Positions 25,124 to 33,163 of a stretch of 64,000 nucleotides of DNA are shown here, piece after piece (the first letter of the stretch is position 1; each line of letters starts with the position of its first letter). The position numbers and the translations under genes were made by a program. The notes below the pieces were generated by a model. The model did not search any database. It had not been told where the DNA came from and worked only from the letters and a program-made list of their open reading frames with translations. This stretch comes from Elusimicrobiota bacterium (GTDB lineage: Bacteria; Elusimicrobiota; Elusimicrobia; UBA1565; JACRDR01), in the NCBI GenBank assembly GCA_016194745.1, contig JACQBA010000019.1, positions 124,001 to 188,000 of the forward strand. Reading direction: 5' to 3'.

Positions 25124-26611
25124 CTAGGGTAGGACGCCGAGGCGACGGAGCTCGGCGGAAAGCTTCTGCTGGCTCTCGACGAAGAGGCGCCAGCCTTCGG
25201 AAAGCTTCGCGGACTGTTCCGCCGGCATCTTGGGGGAAAACGTCTTGCCGCCGCCGTCGGCGCGCAGGCCGGCCGCCCAATGCGCCCCGGCCTCCTCGGC
25301 GGCGAGCGACGCGATGCCGAGCGCGGTCGCCTCGGCTTCCTTCACCTGGATGATGTCGCTTTGGAGGATGTCGGCCTGGAACTGCATGAGGTAGTCGACG
25401 CGGGAGAGCCCGCCCGAGGCGCGCGTCGATTTGACCGAGAGGCCCGCGCGGCGGGCGGCGAAGACGATGTCCGAGATGAGGAAGGCGACGCCCTCCGCGA
25501 CGGCGCGGACGAAGTCTTCCGGGCACGTGCGTGAATTCATGCCGAGGAAGGTCGTGAAGGTGGTGTAATCCCAGCGCGGCGCGCCGAGGCCGCCGACCGC
25601 GTTCAGGGCGAGGATGCGCTGCTTCGATCGTCGGCACGTCGCGTCGATCTTGCCGAGGCCGCTCAAGACGCCGAGCGAATCCTGCAGCCACTGGAACGAG
25701 GACCCGGCCGCGTGGACGGTCCCTTCCTGGAAATACTGACAGCGCTGCCCGTGCCTTTGCCAGGCGACGGAGGTGAGGAGGCCCGGGATGCGGTGCTGCT
25801 CCTGCCCGGTATTGAGGAGGAAGAACGCGCCCGTGCCGTAGTTCAATACGCCGGAACCCGCCTCCTCGCCGCCCAAGCCCAAGGACGCCGCCTGCTGGTC
25901 GCCCAGGAGCGCGGTCACTGGGATCTTGCGGCCTCGGCGTTCGATCTCCCCGTAATGGTCCGCCGAGGCGCGGATCGACGGCAGGATCTCGCGCGGGACG
26001 CCGAAGGTCTCGAGCGCCCGCTCGTCCCAATCGAGCGAGCGGATGTTGAAGAGCATCATGCGCTGGGCGAGAGATGGGTCCGCCGCGAAAACCTCGCCCC
26101 GCGTGAGGCGATAGAGGAGGTAGGTGCCGACCGGTCCCGCGCGCAGGCGGCCCGCGTCGAGCGCCTTCTTGACGGCCGGGTGGCGGTCGATCAGCCAGCG
26201 GAGCTTGGGCGCGGAATAGTACGGCGTGAGGTAAAGCCCCGTGCGCTCGTGGATCTCCAACTGTCGGTCGCGCACCGACTCGACGACCTCCCCGGCCCGG
26301 CCGTCCTGCCACGACGGCGCGCGGCAGAGGGACTTACCGGTCTTGGAGTCCCACAGGACGAACGTCGAGCGCTGCGTGGTGAGGCCCGCGCACAGCACCC
26401 GCGTCGACTTGGGCAGCGCCGCGAGCGCCTCGTCCAGAGAGCGGTCGATCGTGCGCCAGATCTCCTCGGCGTCGTGCTCGAACCAGCCGGGCTGCGGGTT
26501 GTACGTCTTGATCGGGTGCTGGGCGCGCGCGCCGACCTTGCCGCCCGGGCCGATGACGAGCGCGCGAGAGCTGCTCGAGCCCTGGTCGAGGGCGATGATC
26601 GCTTCCTTCAC
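25124..26611 (-). CDS. FGGY-family carbohydrate kinase, glycerol-kinase-like
   Basis: 495 residues from GTG 26611, with GGAGGT 8 bases upstream. ATP-dependent sugar or polyol kinase. N-terminal ALDQGSSSSR phosphate loop; GLTTQRSTFVLWD; PYYSAPKLRWL; LLGDQQAASLG with the catalytic Asp; C-terminal FGGY signature region ASGGLSRVDYLMQFQADIL. It resembles glycerol kinase throughout, but the glycerol-binding Arg-Glu pair (QRET in GlpK) is Arg-Ser here, so the substrate may not be glycerol. The start codon overlaps the stop of the upstream thioesterase gene by 4 bases (GTGA). Confidence 0.87.
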   Translation of the reverse strand: MKEAIIALDQGSSSSRALVIGPGGKVGARAQHPIKTYNPQPGWFEHDAEEIWRTIDRSLDEALAALPKSTRVLCAGLTTQRSTFVLWDSKTGKSLCRAPSWQDGRAGEVVESVRDRQLEIHERTGLYLTPYYSAPKLRWLIDRHPAVKKALDAGRLRAGPVGTYLLYRLTRGEVFAADPSLAQRMMLFNIRSLDWDERALETFGVPREILPSIRASADHYGEIERRGRKIPVTALLGDQQAASLGLGGEEAGSGVLNYGTGAFFLLNTGQEQHRIPGLLTSVAWQRHGQRCQYFQEGTVHAAGSSFQWLQDSLGVLSGLGKIDATCRRSKQRILALNAVGGLGAPRWDYTTFTTFLGMNSRTCPEDFVRAVAEGVAFLISDIVFAARRAGLSVKSTRASGGLSRVDYLMQFQADILQSDIIQVKEAEATALGIASLAAEEAGAHWAAGLRADGGGKTFSPKMPAEQSAKLSEGWRLFVESQQKLSAELRRLGVLP

Positions 26612-27081
26612 GACGCGACCTCCGCCGGGGCCTCGAACGTGAGGATCAAGTCCTTCATCTCCGCGTCCATGCGCCGCACCTTCTTTTCCTTGTAGTCGTA
26701 GCAGACCTGGACCGCCCTCGCCTCGGCGACGCGCCGCCGCGTCGCCGCCTCCTCGAGCACGTACTGCGTGACGAAGCTCGAGCGCCGCATCTCGGGCACG
26801 CGGATCCACGCCCTCACGGTCTCGGTGATCACGACGGGCGAGCGATAGTCGATCTCGACGCGGGCGACGATGAAGGTCAGCCTCTTGAAGCCGTCTTGGC
26901 CGGTGAGCAGGCGCCAGTAGTGCATGCGGGCTACCTCGAGATAGCTCAGGTAGACCGCGTTGTTGACGTGCCCCATCGCGTCGGTGTCGCGGAAGCGCAC
27001 CTGGATATCGACAGCCGCCTTGAAGTCCTTCGGCGCTGTCGCGCCGGCCGGGGCGTGCGGAACCGCGGTCTCGGGAGTCAC
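26608..27081 (-). CDS. Hot-dog-fold acyl-CoA thioesterase
   Basis: 157 residues, YbgC/4-hydroxybenzoyl-CoA thioesterase type. Active-site block VRFRDTDAMGHVNNAVYLSYLE carries the catalytic Asp (written here as DTDAMGHVNN). Hydrolyses acyl-CoA or acyl-ACP in the cytoplasm. A 20-residue Ala/Pro-rich N-terminal extension precedes the domain. It overlaps the FGGY kinase start by 4 bases, an odd pair that could relate to glycerolipid turnover; this is inference. Confidence 0.87.
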   Translation of the reverse strand: MTPETAVPHAPAGATAPKDFKAAVDIQVRFRDTDAMGHVNNAVYLSYLEVARMHYWRLLTGQDGFKRLTFIVARVEIDYRSPVVITETVRAWIRVPEMRRSSFVTQYVLEEAATRRRVAEARAVQVCYDYKEKKVRRMDAEMKDLILTFEAPAEVAS

Positions 27082-27260
27082 CGAGCCATTGTCTTACATT
27101 TCTCGGAAGGCGGTCAATTCAGGGGTCTCACCGATGGGTCCGAAAGAGCCACTCAGCCTAGGACCAATGCGCCCGGAATTTTGCCCTTTCGTTCGATGAT
27201 CGGCCGGGATCCTTCTTGGTACGATCGGATTCGCCGCACATTCGCAGGGGGGGAAAGCAC

Positions 27261-27878
27261 ATGAAGCGCATCGCTATGTCGTTCGCCGCCGTCGCCCTGA
27301 TGGGGCCCGCGGCCTGGTCGCTCGCCGCCGTCGAGTCCATGCCTCAGCAGCTCACCTTTGACGTAGCCTACATGGCGGCCGCGCAGTTGCCGAAGTCCGA
27401 GTCCGTCGGGTTCGCCTATACCGACCTGCGCGGACCGAACTGCGCCGCGATCCCCACGGGGGACATCCCCGAGTACGGCGCGGAGCGCTGTCCCGGGTTC
27501 CGCCGCTACGGCATGATCGTCGAGTACGGCGACCAGAGGAACTCGATCACCGTCGTCGCTCCCAACGGCAAGAAGTTCCCGCTCGATTTCTGGAGCGAGC
27601 TCACGGTCGCCCCGTCCGCGATCGGCCAAAAAGCCGAGTGGCGCTTCCGCCGCGTGCCGACCTCCTCCGCGCCGCACGCGCTCATCGTCCGGCTGGACTT
27701 CCCGGCCACGGGCGATCCCGAGCTGAGGCATCTGCGCAAGTCGTATCTCGTCGTGGTCAAGATCGCCGCCGACAACGTCTGCATCAGCGATCTCATCGCG
27801 CCGTCCAACGACCAGAACGAGAAGGCCCGCGCCTCCGCCGATTCGGCGGCCCAGCGCGGCTGCTACCAGAAGCCGTAA
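27261..27878 (+). CDS. Exported protein of unknown function
   Basis: 205 residues from the ATG at 27261, which follows an AGGGGGGG ribosome site. Signal peptide cleaving near SLA|A. The mature part looks beta-rich with four cysteines (PNCAAI, ERCPGF, NVCISD, RGCYQKP). RYGMIVEYGDQRN and EWRFRRVP suggest a compact beta sandwich. Followed by a strong terminator hairpin. Family not recognised. Confidence 0.72.
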   Translation: MKRIAMSFAAVALMGPAAWSLAAVESMPQQLTFDVAYMAAAQLPKSESVGFAYTDLRGPNCAAIPTGDIPEYGAERCPGFRRYGMIVEYGDQRNSITVVAPNGKKFPLDFWSELTVAPSAIGQKAEWRFRRVPTSSAPHALIVRLDFPATGDPELRHLRKSYLVVVKIAADNVCISDLIAPSNDQNEKARASADSAAQRGCYQKP

Positions 27879-27894
27879 CGAAGAGCCGCCGACC

Positions 27895-27925
27895 ACCGCC
27901 CCGTCCGACGCTCGGTCGGGGCGGT
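27895..27925. terminator. Bidirectional terminator hairpin
   Basis: ACCGCCCCG (27895-27903) pairs with CGGGGCGGT (27917-27925) and an inner CCGA/TCGG extends the stem; TTCCGTT follows on the plus strand. It sits between convergent genes. Confidence 0.75.
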
Positions 27926-27930
27926 TCCGT

Positions 27931-29004
27931 TCATGCCGACAAGAGCTTTCGGGCGACGACGCGCGCGCCGTCCAAGGGGATGTCGGCCCATCGAGCGGGC
28001 CTGTCGAAGAGCGCCTCTAGGCTCTCCTTCCATCGTCCGGAAAAAAAATCCGCTCTCTCCAGGCGGCCGAACACGCCCAGCGCGTCCGCTCCTTCCGTCA
28101 GCCATCGCGCCTCCGCGTAGTTGTCCCTTGGAATGAGGAGCATGCGGGTGCGGTGCGTGAGCGCCTCGGCCAAAGTGCTGTAGCCAGGCTTGCCGATCGC
28201 CGCGTCGGCGGCGGCCATGAGGTCGACGTGGGGCACCGGCGCCCGCTCCGGCAGCGTCGTCCACTCGCCGGCAAAGCCGTCGGGCCTCGGGCCGAAAGCA
28301 ACGAACCGATAGGCGGACAGATCCTCGCCGCCGTCGAATCGAGCGCCTACGTGGCCGAATCCTCCCAGGGAGACCAGGATCAGCCGCCGCCCATCGCTCC
28401 CGGAGAGGCCCAGCGCGGCGAGCGTCTCCTCTTTCCGAGACGAGGAGCGCCGCGCGAGAAGCGGCACGTCCTCGACCGCGCGGAACGCGGACATCGGCCC
28501 GTGCATAGGCAGGCGAAAGAGCTTATCGGCAAGCGCATAGGCCTCGCGATAGCGGGCGACGATCGGACGCCACGCGGCGTCCGCGGGGGCATACGCGTCC
28601 AAGACCTCGTCCCAGCTGAAATTGGAGCACGCGACGGCGGGGACGCCCGCCCGCCGCGCGGCCGCGAACGCGGCCGGGGGGATGTCTCCGAGCACGAGAT
28701 CCGGGGCCGTCCGCCGCAGGACCTCCTCCTCGCGCGCCAAGAGCGCGTCCCAGTCCGACAGAATCCTCTGATGCGCGTCGAACGTGCGGGGAAGGTCGAC
28801 GTCGAGCGGCCCATCCTGGATCATGCCCACGTCGAAGACGGCGGAGGATACGCGCGCGCCCGCGGGAAAATGCCACGGCCTCGCCTCGGTCCGGATATGG
28901 AGCTCGCAGCCGGGGTCCTCCGCCATGACGGCGCGCGCGATCTCCGCCATGCGCGTGGCATGGCCGAAACCGTGGCCCGTGACGTAGAAGACGAAAGTGC
29001 GGAT
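27931..29004 (-). CDS. MGT-type glycosyltransferase with non-AUG start
   Basis: 357 residues if it starts at the ATC codon 29004; the first ATG (28950) gives 339. The reading frame upstream of that ATG encodes TFVFYVTGHGFGHATR, the Gly/His-rich N-terminal strand and loop of GT28/MGT glycosyltransferases, so the longer form must be right, but between it and the in-frame TAG only an ATC offers a start. The C-terminal donor site is seen in DAAIGKPGYSTLAEALTH and RMLLIPRDNYAEA. It transfers a sugar from a nucleotide donor, acceptor unknown. It follows the glycine-zipper gene by 14 bases, so may be translated by coupling. Confidence 0.8.
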   Translation of the reverse strand: MRTFVFYVTGHGFGHATRMAEIARAVMAEDPGCELHIRTEARPWHFPAGARVSSAVFDVGMIQDGPLDVDLPRTFDAHQRILSDWDALLAREEEVLRRTAPDLVLGDIPPAAFAAARRAGVPAVACSNFSWDEVLDAYAPADAAWRPIVARYREAYALADKLFRLPMHGPMSAFRAVEDVPLLARRSSSRKEETLAALGLSGSDGRRLILVSLGGFGHVGARFDGGEDLSAYRFVAFGPRPDGFAGEWTTLPERAPVPHVDLMAAADAAIGKPGYSTLAEALTHRTRMLLIPRDNYAEARWLTEGADALGVFGRLERADFFSGRWKESLEALFDRPARWADIPLDGARVVARKLLSA

Positions 29005-29018
29005 GGCGCGCTACCGCG

Positions 29019-29717
29019 TCACTTCTTGAACAAGCCGCCCAGGAAATTGCCGAGGAAGCCGCCGGCGGCGCCGCCCAGGACCGTGCCCACAGCCGCGCCG
29101 AGGAACGGACCCATCCACGGCGTCAGCACCGCAGACAAGGCGACCGCGCCGACCATTCCTCCGATAGCGGCACCGAGCGCGCCATACGTATCGCTGTTCT
29201 TCGCGAATAGGTGCATCACGCCGATGCCGACGAGCGCGCCTCCGAACGCCATCCCCAGCGGACCCCATAGACCGAAGCCCATCAGGGCCTTGGTGAGGCC
29301 CGCCGCCGCGCCGACCGCGGCGCCCGCTCCGTACATCATCAAATCGTCCTGGCTGAGCCCCTTGTTCTGGCCCGGGGGCGGGGTGACCGTCTGCGGCGCG
29401 GGCGTCGTGGTCGCCGCGGGCGCAGGAGACTCGACGGCGGTCAATGTCGGGACTCCCGCGGTGCGCGCGGGGGATGCCGAGGCCGAGGCCAGGACCGCGT
29501 TGGCGTCGCGTCCCTCGCTGAACGCCACGTCGGAGGCGAGCTTGGCGGCCGGAGCGTCGCCGATGCGGCCGGCATGCTGGCTCGTCGCCGCGACGACGCC
29601 GAGCGCGTCGCGCGCGGGGCAGGACGCGCCCTCGCACTGGTCGACCGCGGCGAACGCCGGGATCTGGACGGCGGCAAGCACGGCGGCAAGCAGCACGGCG
29701 GCAGGATTCCTATTCAT
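29019..29717 (-). CDS. Exported glycine-zipper protein
   Basis: 232 residues from the ATG at 29717. Signal peptide (AAVLLAAVLAAVQIPAFA), a Ser/Ala/Thr/Pro-rich linker to about residue 115, then three hydrophobic Gly/Ala-rich segments (AGAAVGAAAGLTKALMG, GMAFGGALVGIGVM, GALGAAIGGMVGAVAL, GTVLGGAAGGFLGNFLGG) with GxxxG spacing typical of glycine-zipper membrane domains. It likely inserts in the envelope. The -10 box TATCCT ends 7 bases before the ATG. Family function unknown. Confidence 0.75.
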   Translation of the reverse strand: MNRNPAAVLLAAVLAAVQIPAFAAVDQCEGASCPARDALGVVAATSQHAGRIGDAPAAKLASDVAFSEGRDANAVLASASASPARTAGVPTLTAVESPAPAATTTPAPQTVTPPPGQNKGLSQDDLMMYGAGAAVGAAAGLTKALMGFGLWGPLGMAFGGALVGIGVMHLFAKNSDTYGALGAAIGGMVGAVALSAVLTPWMGPFLGAAVGTVLGGAAGGFLGNFLGGLFKK

Positions 29718-29866
29718 AGGTCTAAGGATACCCGAAGCCCCCACGGACGCCCAGAGACTATAGGGCAATGCGCGTTAGGCCCAAGGGCCCGCCGACGGAA
29801 AAACGTGGTTTTGGAAGCCGTCCCAGGCGCGGGGACATCCAAGGCCTTTCGGGCCGAGGGACCCGA

Positions 29867-31120
29867 TCAGTTCGGCGCGGCGCCGGAGCGCTTGGAGCGC
29901 ACGACGGCGCGCTCGACGCGCCGTCCGAGGCTCTCGAGCTTCTTGCGGAGCTCCGGGGGGAGAGTGGGGTTTTTCATGAGCTTCTGGACGAGCGGGCCCG
30001 ACGGCGCCTGGATGTCGTCCCAATGCCCGGCGCGGCGGATGGCGTCGAGGACCTTCGTCTTGTCGTCGAACTCCCATCTGTCCTCGATCGCCATCAAGGC
30101 CTCGAAGGCCGAACCGAACGCGCGGCTCCAGCCCTTTTCCTTGAGACGATCGGCGACGGCCGCCTGGAGCTGATCCGCCTCGGCTTGAAGCCTGGTGATC
30201 TCCTCGACGGCGCTGCCGAGCCGGTCGACGAGCGCGGCGAGTTCCTCGTCCGCCTCGGGTCGAGGGGCCAACAGCGGCTCCTGCACCGTGGCGGCCGAGC
30301 GCGGCGCGGCCGCCGCGGCCTCGGCGAGCGCCGGCGCCGCGCGCTTGGGACCCGCCGCGGCCTTGGTTTCCGGGAAAAGGGATGGCGCGCCGCCGTAGTG
30401 GTCGCGGAAGACGGGGCAATGCGGCTTGAAGTCGCACCACTGGCACTTTCGTTCCTCGGGCTGCGGCTCGAAGAGGCCCTTTTGGATCGACTCGGCCACG
30501 GTGACCACGCGCTGGCGGAGGTCCTTGACCTGCTTCTTCGTGTGCGGCTTGGAGACGTGCTCCTTGAGCGAGTTGAGATGGTAGAAGCTCAGCCGCTCCA
30601 CCTCCATGCCGAGCAGCTCCTCGCACGCCATCTGATACATCGTCAGCTGGGCGTCGGTCAGCACGCGGTCCTTCTCGAGGGATTTGCCGGTCTTGTAGTC
30701 GAGGATCGAGAGCTTGCCGCTGTCGGTCTTGTCGATGCGGTCCACGAAGCCGATGACGGGGATCCCGTCCACCTTCAGGTCGAACTTGTACTCGGCGAAG
30801 AACGGGAGCTTGAAGTCGTCGATGTGCTTCTTGTAGAACCCGCGCAGGATGCGCTCGCCTTCCTCGAGGTTCTCGCGTTCCTGCTCGGCGTCCTTGTAGC
30901 CCTCCGAGATCCAGTTGTCCTTGTAGAACTTGAGGACCTTCTCGAGCGTCGGCGCCGGGAGCGCGGGGATGTTGTAGAAATACTCGAGGGCCGAGTGCAC
31001 GGATTTTCCGAAGGAGAAGAACGACTTGGGCTTCTCCGGGAGCTTGTCGATGTAGCGGAACTTGTACTTCTGCGGGCACTCCGTGTACATCGAGATGGAG
31101 GAATGCGAGAGCGGTCGCAT
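29867..31120 (-). CDS. PD-(D/E)XK nuclease with Cys cluster (RecB/Cas4-like)
   Basis: 417 residues. The nuclease core is seen in LSHSSISMYTECPQKYKFRY, FGKSVHSALEYFY, GFVDRID and ILDYKTGKS (Asp and Lys of the D-xK site), followed by the QxxxY element QLTMYQMACEELLG. C15 together with C226, C229 and C235 (CQWCDFKPHC) form the four-cysteine iron-sulfur arrangement of AddB/Cas4/RecB-type nucleases. The last 150 residues are an added Ala-rich and coiled-coil region not found in Cas4. It probably acts in DNA repair. No cas genes or repeats are nearby. Promoter with an embedded palindrome upstream. Confidence 0.87.
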   Translation of the reverse strand: MRPLSHSSISMYTECPQKYKFRYIDKLPEKPKSFFSFGKSVHSALEYFYNIPALPAPTLEKVLKFYKDNWISEGYKDAEQERENLEEGERILRGFYKKHIDDFKLPFFAEYKFDLKVDGIPVIGFVDRIDKTDSGKLSILDYKTGKSLEKDRVLTDAQLTMYQMACEELLGMEVERLSFYHLNSLKEHVSKPHTKKQVKDLRQRVVTVAESIQKGLFEPQPEERKCQWCDFKPHCPVFRDHYGGAPSLFPETKAAAGPKRAAPALAEAAAAAPRSAATVQEPLLAPRPEADEELAALVDRLGSAVEEITRLQAEADQLQAAVADRLKEKGWSRAFGSAFEALMAIEDRWEFDDKTKVLDAIRRAGHWDDIQAPSGPLVQKLMKNPTLPPELRKKLESLGRRVERAVVRSKRSGAAPN

Positions 31121-31141
31121 GATGGAGTAGCCCGAGCGGGT

Positions 31142-31163
31142 ATGGGATTATATCAAATCCCAT
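31142..31163 (-). promoter_or_regulatory. Promoter of the nuclease gene with operator-like palindrome
   Basis: Extended -10 TGATATAAT on the minus strand (TATAAT 31152-31147) sits in the centre of a perfect 8-base inverted repeat ATGGGATT (31142-31149) / AATCCCAT (31156-31163) with a 6-base gap. Confidence 0.6.
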
Positions 31164-31479
31164 CCGACGTCCCGGACGGGGACTTCATGAAAAGCATCGG
31201 TCCTAGGGCCCAGGATGCGGACGGCCGCGCCCGAGGTCCTACGCTCGCGTAGGTCGAAAGACCGCGCGGGGGCTCCCTTTGGGCCTCAAGGCTCGATGGG
31301 GGACGCCTTGCTATGCTCGGGCCATCGCCGCAGGTAGTGAAACACTGCGCGCGTGCGAAGCACCCACGATCTACGGCTGCCCTTTACCGGGGCAGCCGCG
31401 ATCTTTTGGCGTCAGCAGGCCCTCAACTTGTCCGGCGGGAGAACCGGCGACACCCCTGCGGCCGGGAACGTACGGAGCG
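31164..31479. other. Non-coding stretch with several RNA-like hairpins
   Basis: No convincing gene. It contains CCTACGC/GCGTAGG (31238-31244 with 31247-31253), then GGTC-GAAA-GACC (31252-31263), a TG-extended -10 box TATGCT at 31312-31317, and a terminator-like hairpin at 31374-31398. This is the only gap above 300 bases in the window. Confidence 0.5.
31323..31406 (+). ncRNA. Candidate small RNA
   Basis: An extended -10 (TTGCTATGCT, ending 31317) is followed about 60 bases later by a 9-bp hairpin CGGCTGCCC / GGGCAGCCG (31374-31382 with 31390-31398) and CTTTT at 31403-31407. The transcript would be about 80 bases, with a small AGTG-AAA-CACT hairpin inside. No ORF with a ribosome site is present. 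It does not match 4.5S, 6S, tmRNA or RNase P core motifs that I know. Confidence 0.35.
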
Positions 31480-32298
31480 CTACGGCGAGGCGAGTTCCGT
31501 GTTCGGGTTCTCGGCGCCGGGGACGCCGATGCTCGTCTTGATGCGCCCAACGCCGGGCGCGTAGTAGGCGTACGTCCAGGCCTTGGCGCCCGGGGCGCTC
31601 TCGCGCACCTTGACGCAATCGGCGTACGTACGGGAGCGGAGCTTGACGGTCTCGCGAGCGGACTCGACTCGGAGCTCGATCGTCCGACCGTCGCGCGTGG
31701 CGGCCCAGGTCATTCCCTGGGCGTAGGGATAGCGCAGGATGGGCACGCGGTTCTTGCCGTCCATCTCCCACACCGCCCAGTCTTCCTTGGCGTAGGCGCG
31801 CGACTGCTCCATCACGCGCTCACGCCCCGCGTAGAGGCCGCCCGCGATGGTGCCCCGCGCGCCGTCCGTCGAGGCCTTGACCTCGAGCACGAGGCGCATG
31901 TTCTTGCCGCCGGTCATGGAGTCCACGAAAACAGGCCGCGCGCCGCTCTTGAGGGGGAAATAGTCGGGACAATCGAGCAGGGCGGCCCGCGCCGACGAGG
32001 CCCACGGCTCGCGGTCCTGGTAGCCGCGCGCCGCGCGCTCGTACAGGGACCGCGCGTCGTCGTAGCGCTGGAACACGCCGCAATAGATGCGTCCGGCCCG
32101 CACCAGCGCCTCCGGCGCGCGCGGATCGCCGGGGTGCTTAGCCGCGAAGCGCTCCCACGCCGTGCCCGCCGAAGGGAATCGCCGCGACCCTTCCAGGAAC
32201 GCCGCCTGCCGATAGTCCCAATCGGCGCCGCAGCCCGAGAGGAGCAGGGATATCCCCAGGACCAGCGGCACGCGCGCGGCGGGCGAAGGCATCCTCAT
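31480..32298 (-). CDS. Lipoprotein with TPR-like helices, last gene of the ECF operon
   Basis: 272 residues from ATG 32298, which overlaps the stop of the JAB-domain gene (ATGA). Lipobox LLLSGC at about residue 22. Residues 25-90 form TPR-like helices (AGTAWERFAAKHPGDPRAPEALVRAGRIY, shown here only as its core KHPGDPRAPEAL), the remainder is beta-rich (VPILRYPYAQGMTW, VKLRSRTYADCVKV), reminiscent of outer-membrane-assembly helper proteins. Function unknown; operon position suggests it is a target or partner of an envelope stress response. Confidence 0.75.
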   Translation of the reverse strand: MRMPSPAARVPLVLGISLLLSGCGADWDYRQAAFLEGSRRFPSAGTAWERFAAKHPGDPRAPEALVRAGRIYCGVFQRYDDARSLYERAARGYQDREPWASSARAALLDCPDYFPLKSGARPVFVDSMTGGKNMRLVLEVKASTDGARGTIAGGLYAGRERVMEQSRAYAKEDWAVWEMDGKNRVPILRYPYAQGMTWAATRDGRTIELRVESARETVKLRSRTYADCVKVRESAPGAKAWTYAYYAPGVGRIKTSIGVPGAENPNTELASP

Positions 32299-32756
32299 AG
32301 CATCCCATTTTGGCGGAAGCTGTAGTGGCCGCCGGCCGAGACGATGACGTGGTCGACGAGGGGGATGCCCAGCAGCTCCCCGGCGCGCGCGAGGCGCTTG
32401 GTCACTTCCCGGTCCTCGGGAGACGGCGTGTGGTCGCCGGAAGGGTGGTTGTGCACCACGAGCACGCCCGCGGCGCTCGCGGCGATGGCCGGCGCGAAGA
32501 TCTCGCGGGGATGGATCAAGCTCGCCGTCAGCGTGCCGACCGAGACCGTCTCGCGACGGATCTCGCGGTGGCGCGCGTTGAGGTACAGCGCGACGACGTG
32601 CTCCTTGCGCAGGCCCCTGAGCCGCGCCAGCCGCTCCGCGACTTTCTCCGGCGTGTCGAGAACCGGCCGGCGGTTCGCCGCGAGCGCCGCGCGCGCCCAA
32701 TGCGCCTCGTCGGCGGCCATGGAGGACCAATCGGCCTCGAGCTCCGCGCCGCTCAT
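32295..32756 (-). CDS. JAB/MPN-domain protein, RadC-like (short form)
   Basis: 153 residues from ATG 32756. The metal site of the RadC/JAMM family is intact: the conserved Glu region HVVALYLNARHRE and HNHPSGDHTPSPED with His-x-His and a later Asp. Classical RadC carries an N-terminal helix-hairpin-helix part; here only about 40 residues precede the MPN core, so it is a shortened form. It is translationally coupled (ATGA overlaps) to the anti-sigma gene before it and the lipoprotein after it. The role could be a deubiquitinase-like peptidase or a DNA-linked function; the RadC family remains poorly understood. Confidence 0.85.
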   Translation of the reverse strand: MSGAELEADWSSMAADEAHWARAALAANRRPVLDTPEKVAERLARLRGLRKEHVVALYLNARHREIRRETVSVGTLTASLIHPREIFAPAIAASAAGVLVVHNHPSGDHTPSPEDREVTKRLARAGELLGIPLVDHVIVSAGGHYSFRQNGML

Positions 32757-33163
32757 CGTCCCGCCTCCCGGAAGCGCGGCGAGAGCGCCCCCGCGTCGGC
32801 GAAGCGGTGATGCGCCTCCAACAGCGGCTCGAGCGGGAGCTCCTCGGGCGCGGGACGCTGCGCGCAGAGGAAGAGCCCGGCCAGGCAGGCGAGGGCGACG
32901 GCGAGCATGGGCCGCCATAACGGCGCGCGCTCCCGCCGCGCGGCCTCCCGCGGACGAAGCGCCTCGAGGGACTCGCGCAGGTCGTCCGGCATGGGGGGGG
33001 CCTCCCCGCCCCCGCCGAGAGCGCGCTTGAACGCGGAAAACTCGTCGAGCGTCCGCGCGCAGCCGGCGCAGCCGCGGACGTGCGCCCGGACGCGGACGCG
33101 CTCGCCCGGGCGGGCTTCTCCGTCGGCGTAGGCGGACAGGATCTCGTCGTCCAGGCAGTTCAT
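32753..33163 (-). CDS. Membrane anti-sigma factor with zinc finger
   Basis: 136 residues from the ATG at 33163. N-terminal zf-HC2 anti-sigma domain with H-x3-C-x2-C (HVRGCAGC) that holds the ECF sigma factor, a variable linker, and one membrane helix at about residues 83-100 (PMLAVALACLAGLFLCA). A short periplasmic tail follows. Its start overlaps the sigma gene stop by 4 bases. It would release the sigma factor on an envelope or redox signal. Confidence 0.85.
   Translation of the reverse strand: MNCLDDEILSAYADGEARPGERVRVRAHVRGCAGCARTLDEFSAFKRALGGGGEAPPMPDDLRESLEALRPREAARRERAPLWRPMLAVALACLAGLFLCAQRPAPEELPLEPLLEAHHRFADAGALSPRFREAGR

Noticed and set aside
29867..31120. Cas4 of a CRISPR system
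   Set aside because: The four-Cys nuclease pattern resembles Cas4, but the protein is about twice as long, and no cas1/cas2 or repeats occur in the window.
31160..31420. 4.5S, 6S, tmRNA or RNase P RNA
   Set aside because: I looked for the conserved core sequences of these RNAs and did not find them; only generic hairpins are visible.
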